DNA of 64,000 nt from Streptomyces spinosisporus (GTDB lineage Bacteria > Actinomycetota > Actinomycetes > Streptomycetales > Streptomycetaceae): the NCBI RefSeq assembly GCF_022698145.1, contig NZ_JALDAX010000002.1, positions 186,001 to 250,000 on the forward strand. Direction: 5' to 3'. The translations under genes and the position numbers were made by a program. Below, one piece after another: positions 24,714 through 33,542 of the stretch; the stretch's first letter is position 1, and every line of letters starts with the position of its first letter. The notes beneath the pieces were generated by a model that saw only the letters and a list, made by a program, of their open reading frames with translations, made no database searches and was not told the origin of the DNA.

Positions 24714-25494
24714 TGTCTCCGCCGCCTCGCCTACGGCCGCACCCGAGCCGGGACAGCCCGCGCGAAGAACCGCCGGGCGGGGCCCGGTCGCCTGGGTGGC
24801 CATGTACCACTCCGTCTCCGACTGCCCGGACGACCCGTACAACGTGACCGTCACGCCCGAGCGCCTCGACCGGCAGCTCGCCTGGCTGGCGCGTCGCGGT
24901 CTGCGCGGCGTGAGCATGCGCGAACTGCTCGCGGCACGCGCGCGTGGCGAGGAGCGCGGTCTGGTGGGGCTCACCTTCGACGACGGCTACGCCGACTTCG
25001 TGAGTTCCGCGCTGCCCGTGCTGTACCGCCGGGGCTGCACGGCGACCGTGTTCGTGCTGCCCGGAAGGCTCGACGGCGAGAACGCCTGGGAGCCGGACGG
25101 GCCGCGCAAGCCGCTGCTCGGCATGGCGGGCATCCGCCGCGTGGCGACGGCGGGCATGGAGGTCGCCTCGCACGGTCTGACCCACCTCGATCTGACCAAG
25201 GTGAGCGACGAGGTCCTGCGCGCCGAGGTCGAGAGCAGCCGGCATCTGCTCGCCGGGATCACCGGCGGCGACGTCGAAGGCTTCTGCTACCCGTACGGCT
25301 ATATGGACGAGCGCGTGGCCGCCGCCGTGCGCCGGGCCGGTTACCGCTACGCCTGCGCGATCTCCCCCGGCCCGGACGGCTGCGGCGACTTCGCGCTGCC
25401 GCGCATCCACCTCGGGCGTGCCGACACCGCGCCCCGGCTGGAGGTGAAGCGCCGGCTCGCCCGGTTCTTCGGCCGTGCCGTGGGGGCCGAGTGA
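24703..25494 (+). CDS. Polysaccharide deacetylase (NodB/CE4 family)
   Basis: A 263-residue CE4 enzyme that removes N- or O-acetyl groups from a glycan. Motif 1 is LTFDDGYADF (catalytic and metal Asp) and motif 2 is SHGLTHLDL (metal His-x3-His). Motif 3 corresponds to FCYPYGYMDE. There is no signal peptide, so it probably acts in the cytoplasm on lipid-linked intermediates. ATG lies within the end of the flippase gene and its stop overlaps the next GTG, so it is firmly part of the operon. Confidence 0.88.
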   Translation: MVADVSAASPTAAPEPGQPARRTAGRGPVAWVAMYHSVSDCPDDPYNVTVTPERLDRQLAWLARRGLRGVSMRELLAARARGEERGLVGLTFDDGYADFVSSALPVLYRRGCTATVFVLPGRLDGENAWEPDGPRKPLLGMAGIRRVATAGMEVASHGLTHLDLTKVSDEVLRAEVESSRHLLAGITGGDVEGFCYPYGYMDERVAAAVRRAGYRYACAISPGPDGCGDFALPRIHLGRADTAPRLEVKRRLARFFGRAVGAE

Positions 25495-26633
25495 GGGCAC
25501 TGCACGTCATCACCGGTCTCGGCGTGGGCGGCGCGGAACAGCAACTGCGGCTGTTGCTGCGGCATGTGCCCGCGCAGTGCGACGTGGTGACCCTGACCAA
25601 CCCCGGCCCCGTCGCCGCGGGCCTGACCGCCGACGGCGTCCGCGTCATCCACCTCGGGATGCGCGGCAACCGCGACCTCGGCGCACTGCCCCGCCTGACC
25701 CGGCTGATCCGCACCGGCGGCTACGACGTCGTCCACACCCATCTGTACCGGGCCTGTCTCTACGGCCGGATCGCGGCCCGTCTCGCGGGAGTTCGGGCGG
25801 TCGTCGCCACCGAGCACTCGATCGGCGACACCCTGCTGGAGGGCAGACCGCTCACCCCGGGCGTCCGTGCGCTGTATCTGGCCGGTGAGCGCCTCGGGCG
25901 GGCCACGGTCGCCGTCTCTCCGGCGGTGGCCGAGCGGCTGCGCCGGTGGGGGGTGCCGGGCCGGCGCATCCGCACCATCCCGAACGGCATCGACGCACCC
26001 CTGTTCGCCCATGACGAGGTGGCCCGCAAGGAGGCCCGGATGTTCTACGGGCTGCCGGAAGACGCGTATGTCGTCGGCGGGGTGGGCCGTCTGGCGCCGG
26101 GCAAACGCTTCGACGTGCTGGTGCGGGCCCTGGCGGAACTGCCGGGCGACGTACGGCTGTTGCTGGTCGGCGACGGTCCCGAGCAGGAGACGCTGCGGCG
26201 CACCGCGCGGGCGCTGGGGGTCGCGGACCGGGTGGTGCTGACCGGTGAGCGGCCGTATCTGCCGGATCCCGGCGACGACGCGCCCGGCGTGGTCGCCCTG
26301 CTGTCTGCGATGGACGTGCTCGCCTCGCCGTCGGCCGAGGAGGCCTTCGGGCTGGCGGTGGTGGAGGCGCTGGCGGCCGGGCTGCCCGTGCTGTACGCGA
26401 GCTGCCCCGCCGTCGAGGACCTGCCGCCGGACGCGGCACCCGGCGCCCTGCGCGTCACCGGCGGCGCCGGGGCGTACGCGCGGGAACTGCTGCGGCTGCG
26501 GGCGGCGGGCCCGGGTGGACGCGAGGCCCCGCAGGCCGTGCGGCGCTACGACATCGCCTACAGCGCACGGAAGTTGATGGATGTGTACACGGCCGCCCTG
26601 GCCGGTTCGACCCTGGAAGTGAGTTCTCCATGA
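25491..26633 (+). CDS. GT4-type glycosyltransferase, second in the operon
   Basis: A 380-residue GT-B enzyme. The N-terminal GLGVGGAEQQLRLLLRH loop and the donor-domain motifs TIPNGIDAPLF, VGGVGRLAPGKRFDVLVRAL and SPSAEEAFGLAVVEALAAG are clear. It would add a further sugar to the lipid-linked unit. GTG start in a GTGA overlap with the deacetylase gene; its stop overlaps the Wzz-like gene as ATGA. Donor and acceptor unknown. Confidence 0.88.
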   Translation: MRALHVITGLGVGGAEQQLRLLLRHVPAQCDVVTLTNPGPVAAGLTADGVRVIHLGMRGNRDLGALPRLTRLIRTGGYDVVHTHLYRACLYGRIAARLAGVRAVVATEHSIGDTLLEGRPLTPGVRALYLAGERLGRATVAVSPAVAERLRRWGVPGRRIRTIPNGIDAPLFAHDEVARKEARMFYGLPEDAYVVGGVGRLAPGKRFDVLVRALAELPGDVRLLLVGDGPEQETLRRTARALGVADRVVLTGERPYLPDPGDDAPGVVALLSAMDVLASPSAEEAFGLAVVEALAAGLPVLYASCPAVEDLPPDAAPGALRVTGGAGAYARELLRLRAAGPGGREAPQAVRRYDIAYSARKLMDVYTAALAGSTLEVSSP

Positions 26634-27298
26634 CCGACAACCCCGCTCAGCATGACCGGCCGTCGAGCCGCGCGCGCGTTCGTGGGAAGCGGCTGCCCGC
26701 GTGGTGTCTGCTGCCGGCCGGCGCGCTGCTCGGTGCTGTGGCAGGCGGCGCGTACGGAGTGGCGAAGCCGCCGCAGTACACGGCGACGAGTTCCGTCGTC
26801 GCGGTGGCGGCGGGCCGGTCGGACGTCGACTGCGCCGACGCGCTTGGTTTCGCGCAGGCGTACGGCCGGGTGGCGCCGCAGCTCGCGGTGCTCGGGGACG
26901 CGCAGGCGAAGGCCGGCGTACCGGCCGCGACGCTGCGCGAGAGCGTGCAGGTCGCGACGTCGCCGGACGCGCCGATGGTCTCGGTGTCGGCGACCTCGAC
27001 GAGTCCAGCGCGGGCCGCCGGCATGGCCAACGCTGTGTCCGGCGCGCTGATCACGCAGGCGGGGCGTACCAAGACCGCCACCGGTATCCGTCTGGAGCGG
27101 CTCTCGCGCGCCCTGAAGCCCGTCGAGCCGTCGTCCCCGTCGTGGACACTGACCTCGCTGGTGGGCGCGAGCGCCGGGGGTCTGCTGGGCGGTCTGGCGC
27201 TGCTGGTGCGGCCACGGCGGTCGGCGGACGAGGGCCGGGGTCAGGCGACGGTGCCCGCTCCGGCCCATGCCGCGGACGCGCACGGGATGCTCGGGTGA
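26630..27298 (+). CDS. Wzz-like chain-length/co-polymerase protein
   Basis: A 222-residue membrane protein with two transmembrane helices, one near the N-terminus (WCLLPAGALLGAVAGGAYGV) and one near the C-terminus (SLVGASAGGLLGGLALLV). Between them lies an external loop with the pattern PPQYTATSSVVAV, and a final PSSPSWTL before TM2, as in Wzz/polysaccharide co-polymerases. No kinase domain is attached. ATG in an ATGA overlap. It probably controls chain length with the Wzy-type protein. Confidence 0.8.
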   Translation: MTDNPAQHDRPSSRARVRGKRLPAWCLLPAGALLGAVAGGAYGVAKPPQYTATSSVVAVAAGRSDVDCADALGFAQAYGRVAPQLAVLGDAQAKAGVPAATLRESVQVATSPDAPMVSVSATSTSPARAAGMANAVSGALITQAGRTKTATGIRLERLSRALKPVEPSSPSWTLTSLVGASAGGLLGGLALLVRPRRSADEGRGQATVPAPAHAADAHGMLG

Positions 27299-28458
27299 CC
27301 GCGGCGGAGCGTGCGCTGACGGTCGAACTGTGCACCGACGACACCGCGTTCGCCGCGCTGGCTAAGGAGTGGGCGGGACTGCACGCGTCCTGCCCGTCGG
27401 CGACGCCGTTCCAGAGCCATGCCTGGCTGCACTCGTGGTGGCTGTCGTACGGCACACCCGACGGGCTGCGGCTCTTCCTGGTCCGCCGGGGCCGTGAACT
27501 GGTGGGTGCCGCGCCGCTGATGCGGGTGGGGCGTGCGCTGCCCCGGCTGGTGCCGATCGGCGGCGCCATCTCGGACTTCCGTGACGTGCTGCTCGCCGAG
27601 GGGGCGACCGAGGAGGGCGGCCGGGCGCTGGCGGACGCCCTCGCCCGCGCGGCCCGCACCGCGCTGATCGACTTCCGGGACGTCCGGCCCGGCAGCGCGG
27701 TGGAGCAGGTCTACCGGCACTGGCGTGGCCCGCGCTGCCGGCTGCGCGACTCGACGTGCCTGGAACTGCCCGCCCTGCCCATGACCGATCTGGTCAAGCG
27801 GCTGCCGACGGCGCGCGCCCAGCGCATCCGCAACAAGGTCAACCGGCTCGGCCGGCTCGGTGTCGAGTGGCGTGTGGTGGGCCACGACGAGACGGAGAGC
27901 GCGGTGCGGCGGCTGATCGATCTGCACCGGCAGCAGTGGGAGGGCAAGAAGGTCACTCCCGAGCATGTCCGGCCGCAGTTCGTGGAGCATCTGGTGCGGT
28001 CGGTGGTCCCGATGGCCCGGTCCGGGCAGGCCGCGGTGACGGAGTTCTCCTTCGAGGGCTCGGTGGTGGCGGTCGACCTCCATCTGATGTCGGGCGGGCT
28101 GACGGGCGAGTATCTGTACGGCTTCCACCCCCGGCTGCGCGACAGCAAGCTGGACGTGGCGACGATGCTGCTGCGCGCGTCCAGCGAACTCGCCACCCGC
28201 GAGCAGGCCTCCGCCGGGGCCGTGACCGGGACCGGGACCGGGGCCGTGACCGGGGCCGAGGGCCGGGTGCTGAGCATGCTGCGCGGCGACGAGCCGTACA
28301 AGTACCGCTGGTGTCCCGAGACGGTCCACAACGAGCGCTTCCTGATGGCCGGTCCGCTCACCGTCCCGCTGATGACGGCCGCCGTGTGCCACTCGACGGC
28401 CCGGCACACGGCCAAGAAGGTGCTGCGCAAGGACCCCGCCACCCGGCAGCACGGGTAG
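27295..28458 (+). CDS. CelD/BcsL-type (GNAT/FemAB-like) acyltransferase
   Basis: A 387-residue acyltransferase with two GNAT-like halves, as in CelD/BcsL and FemAB proteins: PFQSHAWLHSWWLSYG near the N-terminus and GEYLYGFHPRLRDSKL in the second half. It would acetylate or otherwise acylate the polymer or its precursor. No signal or membrane segment. Odd: a low-complexity AGAVTGTGTGAVTGAEG insert near residue 310, encoded by GGGACCGGGGCC-type repeats. GTGA overlap with the Wzz-like gene; last gene of the operon. Confidence 0.8.
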   Translation: MTAAERALTVELCTDDTAFAALAKEWAGLHASCPSATPFQSHAWLHSWWLSYGTPDGLRLFLVRRGRELVGAAPLMRVGRALPRLVPIGGAISDFRDVLLAEGATEEGGRALADALARAARTALIDFRDVRPGSAVEQVYRHWRGPRCRLRDSTCLELPALPMTDLVKRLPTARAQRIRNKVNRLGRLGVEWRVVGHDETESAVRRLIDLHRQQWEGKKVTPEHVRPQFVEHLVRSVVPMARSGQAAVTEFSFEGSVVAVDLHLMSGGLTGEYLYGFHPRLRDSKLDVATMLLRASSELATREQASAGAVTGTGTGAVTGAEGRVLSMLRGDEPYKYRWCPETVHNERFLMAGPLTVPLMTAAVCHSTARHTAKKVLRKDPATRQHG

Positions 28459-28466
28459 CGCCCGCC

Positions 28467-29648
28467 TCAGGGGGCCTCGGTGGCCGGCGGCGTCGGTGCC
28501 CGGACGGGGGCCGGGGCCGCCGGTGAGGCCGGTGAGGCCCGTGAGGCCGTCGGTCCCGGGGTCGGCTCCGGCAGCGGGACGGTGGACATCACCGCGCGGT
28601 ACACGGCCGAGGCCCGGGGATTGCCGGTGCACTGCCACACCCCGTGCGGGCAGTAGTCGGTGAGCGTGTTGTACAGCGGCCGGTGCTCGTTCATCCAGTC
28701 CAGCATGCGCAGCATGTACACGCTGTCGTCGCCGTTGCGGAACATGCCCCACTCGGGATACGAGATCGGCTTGTGGTGCTCCCTGGCGAAGTCCACGTGG
28801 AACTGCAGCCCGTAGGGCTCGGAGACCTGCTCGTCGAAGGACATCCCGTGCGGCATGTCGTAGGAGTCCATGCCGACGATGTCGACGACGTCGTCGCCGG
28901 GGTAGCACTCCGGCCACGGGATCGCGTCCTTGCCGCGGGTGGGGGTGAAGTCGAACCGGAACTTCTGCCCGGGCACCGAGCGCATGACGGTGACGATGCG
29001 CCTCCAGTACTCCTTCCAGTCCTCCGGGTCGGGGCCGCAGCGGTGGGTGTACGTGGTGCCGTTCATCTCCCAGCCGAGGACGAGGATCGTGTCCGTCGCG
29101 CCGAGGGCGACCAGCCGCTGCGCCAGCACCCGGAAGTGCTCGTCGTAGGCACCGGCCGCGGCGCGCCGCAGCAGCCGTCTGACGGCCGTGTCGGAGACGT
29201 CCGCCTCGTTGTGCTCCATCAGCGGGACGTTGAGCACGAGCATCCGGTCGGCCTTGGCCCGCCGCCACTCGGCCCAGCTGTCGAGGAAGCCGTGCCCGCC
29301 CTCGATGTTGCTCCATACGTCGCCCGGCAGATAGGTGTGCCCGACGCGCACCTCGGTGCCGCCCAGCCAGCGGCTGAACTGCTGCATCCGTGCGATCCCG
29401 GCGGCCTCGGAGTCGAGGAAGGCGCCGAAGGCGGGCCGCTGCCGGTCCGTGTCCGCGGGGGCGGTCGCCTCCGGTGGCGCGGGGGTGGGGGTGGGGCCCG
29501 GCGGCTTGAGCATCACCGGCGGCGGATCGGGGTTGCGGCCGTCGTCGTCCCAGGAGGCCGGGCCCCAGACGAGCGAGGCCGCCGTGAACACTCCGGCGGT
29601 CAGGAGCGCCAGCCGAACGAACGCGGACCGGCGGCGATGAGGGATCAT
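28467..29648 (-). CDS. Exported GH26-type endo-glycanase
   Basis: A 393-residue protein with an N-terminal signal/anchor (LALLTAGVFTAASLVWG) followed by a Pro/Thr-rich linker. The catalytic TIM barrel shows GWEMNGTTY (acid/base Glu) and ISYPEWGMFR (nucleophile Glu), the two GH26 positions. GH26 includes beta-mannanases and related endo-glycanases. A Pro/Ala/Thr-rich tail of about 40 residues ends the protein. ATG with a strong AGGAGGACGA site. It converges on the exopolysaccharide operon with eight bases between stops, so trimming or release of that polymer is the likely role (inference). Confidence 0.85.
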   Translation of the reverse strand: MIPHRRRSAFVRLALLTAGVFTAASLVWGPASWDDDGRNPDPPPVMLKPPGPTPTPAPPEATAPADTDRQRPAFGAFLDSEAAGIARMQQFSRWLGGTEVRVGHTYLPGDVWSNIEGGHGFLDSWAEWRRAKADRMLVLNVPLMEHNEADVSDTAVRRLLRRAAAGAYDEHFRVLAQRLVALGATDTILVLGWEMNGTTYTHRCGPDPEDWKEYWRRIVTVMRSVPGQKFRFDFTPTRGKDAIPWPECYPGDDVVDIVGMDSYDMPHGMSFDEQVSEPYGLQFHVDFAREHHKPISYPEWGMFRNGDDSVYMLRMLDWMNEHRPLYNTLTDYCPHGVWQCTGNPRASAVYRAVMSTVPLPEPTPGPTASRASPASPAAPAPVRAPTPPATEAP

Positions 29649-29747
29649 TCGTCCTCCTTCGCCGCATATCCTACGTACAGTGACGCTTAGTCATATATCA
29701 CTTTATTGCCCCACTTGAGTCGGACTGTGTGGCCAGGACGGTACGGG

Positions 29748-31700
29748 TCACCCGCGCGAGTGACCCGCGTACAGCGCCTCGATCTCGTCCGCGTACGCCG
29801 TCGTCACCGCATGCCTCTTGACCTTCAACGACGGGGTGAGCAGGCCGTTGTCCTCCGTGAACTCGCCCTCGACGAGGGTGAAGGCGCGGATCGACTCCGC
29901 CCGGGAGACGGCCGCGTTGGCGTGGTCGACGGCCTTCTGGACGTCCGCGCGCATCCGCGGGTCCTTCACCACCTCGGACATCGGGGTGTCCGCGGGCAGC
30001 TTGCGGACCGTCAGCCAGTGGGCGACGGCCTCGGGTTCGAGGGTGATCAGGGCCGCGACGAAGGGACGGTTGTCGCCGACGACGATGCACTGCCCGACCG
30101 GCGGTCGGCTGCGCAGCCGGTCCTCCAGGACGGCCGGGGAGACGTTCTTGCCGCCGGAGGTGACGAGGAGGTCCTTCTTGCGGCCGGTGATGGCGAGATA
30201 GCCGTCCTCGTCGAGCGTGCCGAGGTCGCCGGTGGCGAACCACTCGTCCTTGAGCACGGCGTCGGTGGCGGCCGGGTTGTTCCAGTACGAGCCGAAGACG
30301 ACCCCGCCCTTGATGAGCACCTCGCCGTCCTCGGCGATGCGCACCGCGGTGCCGGGGACCGGGGGGCCGACGGTGCCGGGGCGGGGCTTCAGCGGCGGGA
30401 CGATGGTGGCCGCGGCGGTGGTCTCGGTCAGGCCGTAGCCCTCGTAGACGATGATCCCGGCGGCGTAGAAGAACAGGTTGAGGTCGCGGTCGAGCGGGGA
30501 GCCGCCGCTGATGGCGTAGCGCATGCGGCCGCCGAGCTCCTTGCGGACGCGGCGGTAGACCAGCAGGTCGTACAGGGCCCAGGCGGCGTAGAGGCCGGGG
30601 CCCGGGCCCTTGCCCGTCTCCAGGAACTTGTTCAGATACGCCTCCCCGAAGCGGACGCCGATGCGGTCCGCGCGGTCGAAGGAGGCGCCGCGGCCGATCT
30701 TCTCGGCGGTGGCGCGGCCGGTGTCGTGGATCTTTTCGAAGAGGTACGGGACGCCGACGAGGAACGTCGGGCGGAACTCCTTGAGGGCCGGGCGCAGTTC
30801 GTCGGGCTTGATGCTCGGGCAGTGGCCTATCTCGATACGGGCCATCAGACAGGCGATCTGCAGGGTGCGGCCGAGGATGTGGGCGAGGGGGAGGAACAGG
30901 AGGGTCGAGGCGACCTGGCCGGTGACCTCCTTGAAGATGGGGTGCAGCAGCTCGACCGTGTTGGCGGCCTCGGCGTGCAGATTGGCGTGGGTGAGCACGC
31001 AGCCCTTGGGTTTTCCGGTGGTGCCCGAGGTGTAGCAGATCGTCGCGGTGGTGGCGGGGGTGAGGGCGGTGCGGCGCTTGGTGACCTCCTCGTCGGGCAC
31101 GTCGCGCCCGAGCGCGGTGAGTTCGGCGAGCGCGCCCTCCCCGTCGGCGGCCGAGGCGGGGACCAACTGCCAGATGCGGGGCGGCCGTTCGTGCCGGGCC
31201 GTGCCCGTGGTCACCGTGGCGGCGTTCTCGGCGGTCTCGGCGACGACGAAGCGGGCACCGGAGTCACGGACGATCCACTCCACCTGCTCGGCCGACGAGG
31301 TGGCGTAGATCGGCACGCTCTGGCCGCCCGCGGCCCAGATCGCGAAGTCCAGGACCGTCCACTCGTAGCGGGTACGGGACATCACGGCGACCCGGCCGCC
31401 CGGTTCGAGGCCCGCCGCGATCAGCCCCTTGGCCACGGCGGTGACCTCGCGGGCGAAGGCCGCCGCGGTGACCGGCTGCCAGCCGCCGTGCTGCCTGCGG
31501 CGCAGGACCACGGCGTCGGGGGCCTCGGCGGCGTTGGTGTGGGGGAGGTCGGCGGTACTGCCCGAGGCGATGGGCGGGGCGAGGGCCGGCGTGCGGGCCT
31601 CGCGCACCACGCCGGCCTCGTCCCTGACGACCTCGACCCTGGTGCGGGCCGCAAGGTCGGTCCGTCGCTTTGCCCTTTTCAGATCCTTGCGTACACCCAT
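29748..31700 (-). CDS. fadD: Long-chain fatty acid-CoA ligase (AMP-forming)
   Basis: A 650-residue ANL-superfamily enzyme: fatty acid + ATP + CoA gives acyl-CoA. Motifs: AMP-binding YTSGTTGKPKGCVLTHANL, YEGYGLTETTAA, DEWFATGDLGTLDEDGYL and GRKKDLLVTSGGKNVSP. Lys in the C-terminal LLTPSLKVKR is the adenylation lysine. Length fits bacterial long-chain FadD and the FAA1-like group. ATG with GGGGAG upstream. It is monocistronic and convergent with nothing; the next gene upstream on the same strand is 87 bases away. Confidence 0.92.
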   Translation of the reverse strand: MGVRKDLKRAKRRTDLAARTRVEVVRDEAGVVREARTPALAPPIASGSTADLPHTNAAEAPDAVVLRRRQHGGWQPVTAAAFAREVTAVAKGLIAAGLEPGGRVAVMSRTRYEWTVLDFAIWAAGGQSVPIYATSSAEQVEWIVRDSGARFVVAETAENAATVTTGTARHERPPRIWQLVPASAADGEGALAELTALGRDVPDEEVTKRRTALTPATTATICYTSGTTGKPKGCVLTHANLHAEAANTVELLHPIFKEVTGQVASTLLFLPLAHILGRTLQIACLMARIEIGHCPSIKPDELRPALKEFRPTFLVGVPYLFEKIHDTGRATAEKIGRGASFDRADRIGVRFGEAYLNKFLETGKGPGPGLYAAWALYDLLVYRRVRKELGGRMRYAISGGSPLDRDLNLFFYAAGIIVYEGYGLTETTAAATIVPPLKPRPGTVGPPVPGTAVRIAEDGEVLIKGGVVFGSYWNNPAATDAVLKDEWFATGDLGTLDEDGYLAITGRKKDLLVTSGGKNVSPAVLEDRLRSRPPVGQCIVVGDNRPFVAALITLEPEAVAHWLTVRKLPADTPMSEVVKDPRMRADVQKAVDHANAAVSRAESIRAFTLVEGEFTEDNGLLTPSLKVKRHAVTTAYADEIEALYAGHSRG

Positions 31701-31787
31701 GAAGGCTCCCCGGTCGGTTCTGACTGGGCAGTCAACTTACTCACAAGTAAGGAAAGGTCAATGGTGCGCAGCGGCTGAACTGGTGTA

Positions 31788-33395
31788 CTAGCCGAGGCCC
31801 CTGCGGGCCGCCCCGATCGCGTCGGCGAGACGGCGTACCTCCTGGTCCTCGGTCCTCTTCGCCAACCCGTCCGCGCGCTCCTGGAGTTCGCCGAGTCCGG
31901 GGGCGCCGGGCAGGCTGCTCCACCGCTCGTCGCCCTGGCGCAGGGCGTCGGCGAAGTAGGCGGCCACGGCCGTGACCTGGAAGCGGGGGCTCGCCTCCCA
32001 GAGGGAGCCTTCGAGATCACCGGTCCGCAGTTCGCCGGACCTTTCGTGCGGCTCGCGGGTGTGGGGGTCGAGCCAGCGCACGGTCGCGGTGGCGAGCCGG
32101 CCGTCGGAGCCGGGCCGGGTGCGGACGGCGTACAGGGCGGTGACGGTGTGGCCGGGGCCGACCTCGCCGCCGTCGACGCGGTCGTCGCGGAAGTCGTCGT
32201 CGGCGACGCGGCGGTCGTCGTAGCCGACCAGCCGGAAGTCGGCGACCGTGTCGGGGTCGAAGGCGACCTGGGCCTTGGCGTCGCGGGCGGTCAGCTCGAT
32301 GTTCTGCGGGAGCTCGTCGCAGAAGACCGTGCGGGCCTCGTCCTCCCCCGACACATAGACGGTGTGGCCGTCGCCCTTGTCGGCGAGGCGCTCCATGAGG
32401 GCGTCGCCGTAGTCGCTGCCGACGCCGACGCCGAAGAGGGTGATGCCGTACTCGCGGCGGGACGTGGAGATGCGGTCGAGGATGGCGTCGGCGTCGGTGT
32501 CGCCCTGGTTGGCGAGGGCGTCGGAGATCAGGACGACACGGTTGGTGGCGTGCTCGCGGCGGCCCTCGACGGCCGTGGCGTAGCCGGTCTCGACGCCCGC
32601 GCCGAGGTTGGTGGAGTAGGTGGGCTCCAGGCTGTCGATCGCGTCGTGGATCTCGCCGCGGTGGCCGCCGAGGCGGGTCATCGGCAGGACGGTCTCGGCC
32701 TGCTCGCTGAAGGTGACGACGGCGACCGAGTCGTCGTCGCGCAGCCGGTCCGTCATCGTGTCGAGGGACTTCTGCGCGAGGTCGAGCCGGCCGGGCTCGG
32801 ACATGGAGCCGGAGATGTCGATGACGAAGGTGAGGGCGGCGGGCGGGCGTTCGCCGGACTCGTCGGCGGAGCGGGTCGCGAGACCGACGCGGACGAGGGA
32901 CCAGTCCTTCTCGTCGGTACGGGCGCCGTCGACGGTGACCGAGAAGCCGTTGCCGTCCGGGCGCTCGTAGTCCTGGCGGAAGCTGTTGACGAACTCCTCG
33001 GGGCGCACGGTGGCGGGGTCGGGGCGGCCGCCCTCGGCGAGCGTGCGGCGGGCGTACTCGTAGGAGGCGGTGTCGACGTCGAGGGCGAAGGTGGAGAGGT
33101 GGTCGGGGGCTTCGGAGGGGCTCGCGAACCTGTCCTCGCCCTTGCCCTGTGCCGAGCCCTGCTGCCCGCTGCCGGTCGTCGGGGCGGCGGGGGCCGGGAA
33201 GCCGTTGCGGTGCGAACTGTCCTCAGCCCTGCTGGTGCCGGTGTCGCTGCCACTGCACGCCGTGAGCAGCAGCCCGCTCGCCGCCGTGAGCGCGAGGAGC
33301 GCGCCGCGCAGCCGGCGGGTGCGCGGGCGGCCGACGCGCGGGCTGTCGGTGCGGCGGCGTGGTGTGCCCTGCCGTGGTGTTCGGTACCGCTCCAT
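31788..33395 (-). CDS. VWA-domain lipoprotein (YfbK-like)
   Basis: A 535-residue putative lipoprotein. After a long Arg-rich N-region, the lipobox LLTACSG places the acylated Cys near residue 47. A von Willebrand domain N-terminal region precedes the VWA domain, whose MIDAS motif is FVIDISGSMS, with further metal-site elements in TYSTNLGAGVETGY and VVLISDALANQGDTD. The C-terminal part matches the YfbK/DUF3520 layout (LVGYDDRRV, VTALYAVR). Probable surface-attached binding protein with divalent-metal-dependent adhesion; ligand unknown. ATG with GGGGG nine bases upstream. Confidence 0.85.
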   Translation of the reverse strand: MERYRTPRQGTPRRRTDSPRVGRPRTRRLRGALLALTAASGLLLTACSGSDTGTSRAEDSSHRNGFPAPAAPTTGSGQQGSAQGKGEDRFASPSEAPDHLSTFALDVDTASYEYARRTLAEGGRPDPATVRPEEFVNSFRQDYERPDGNGFSVTVDGARTDEKDWSLVRVGLATRSADESGERPPAALTFVIDISGSMSEPGRLDLAQKSLDTMTDRLRDDDSVAVVTFSEQAETVLPMTRLGGHRGEIHDAIDSLEPTYSTNLGAGVETGYATAVEGRREHATNRVVLISDALANQGDTDADAILDRISTSRREYGITLFGVGVGSDYGDALMERLADKGDGHTVYVSGEDEARTVFCDELPQNIELTARDAKAQVAFDPDTVADFRLVGYDDRRVADDDFRDDRVDGGEVGPGHTVTALYAVRTRPGSDGRLATATVRWLDPHTREPHERSGELRTGDLEGSLWEASPRFQVTAVAAYFADALRQGDERWSSLPGAPGLGELQERADGLAKRTEDQEVRRLADAIGAARRGLG

Positions 33396-33542
33396 GTTCC
33401 GTGCCCCCTGGGTGTGTTGACGCCGGTGTCTGTGACTGTGACGGCGCAGGGGGACGGAACGTGCGGCACGGGGCGTTGCGGATGGATCTCAAGACGGCCA
33501 CGATCATGGGCGGTCGAGACCGGTGGGTGATCCTCCGTTGAC

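Noticed and set aside
28200..28262. Frameshift or damage in the acyltransferase at the TGTGTG-rich stretch
   Set aside because: The frame is continuous and both halves of the protein are intact; this is a low-complexity insert.
29706..31778. 690-codon plus-strand frame opposite the acyl-CoA ligase
   Set aside because: Composition is Gly/Asp/Val-rich with no recognisable domain, and the ligase on the minus strand is complete and certain.
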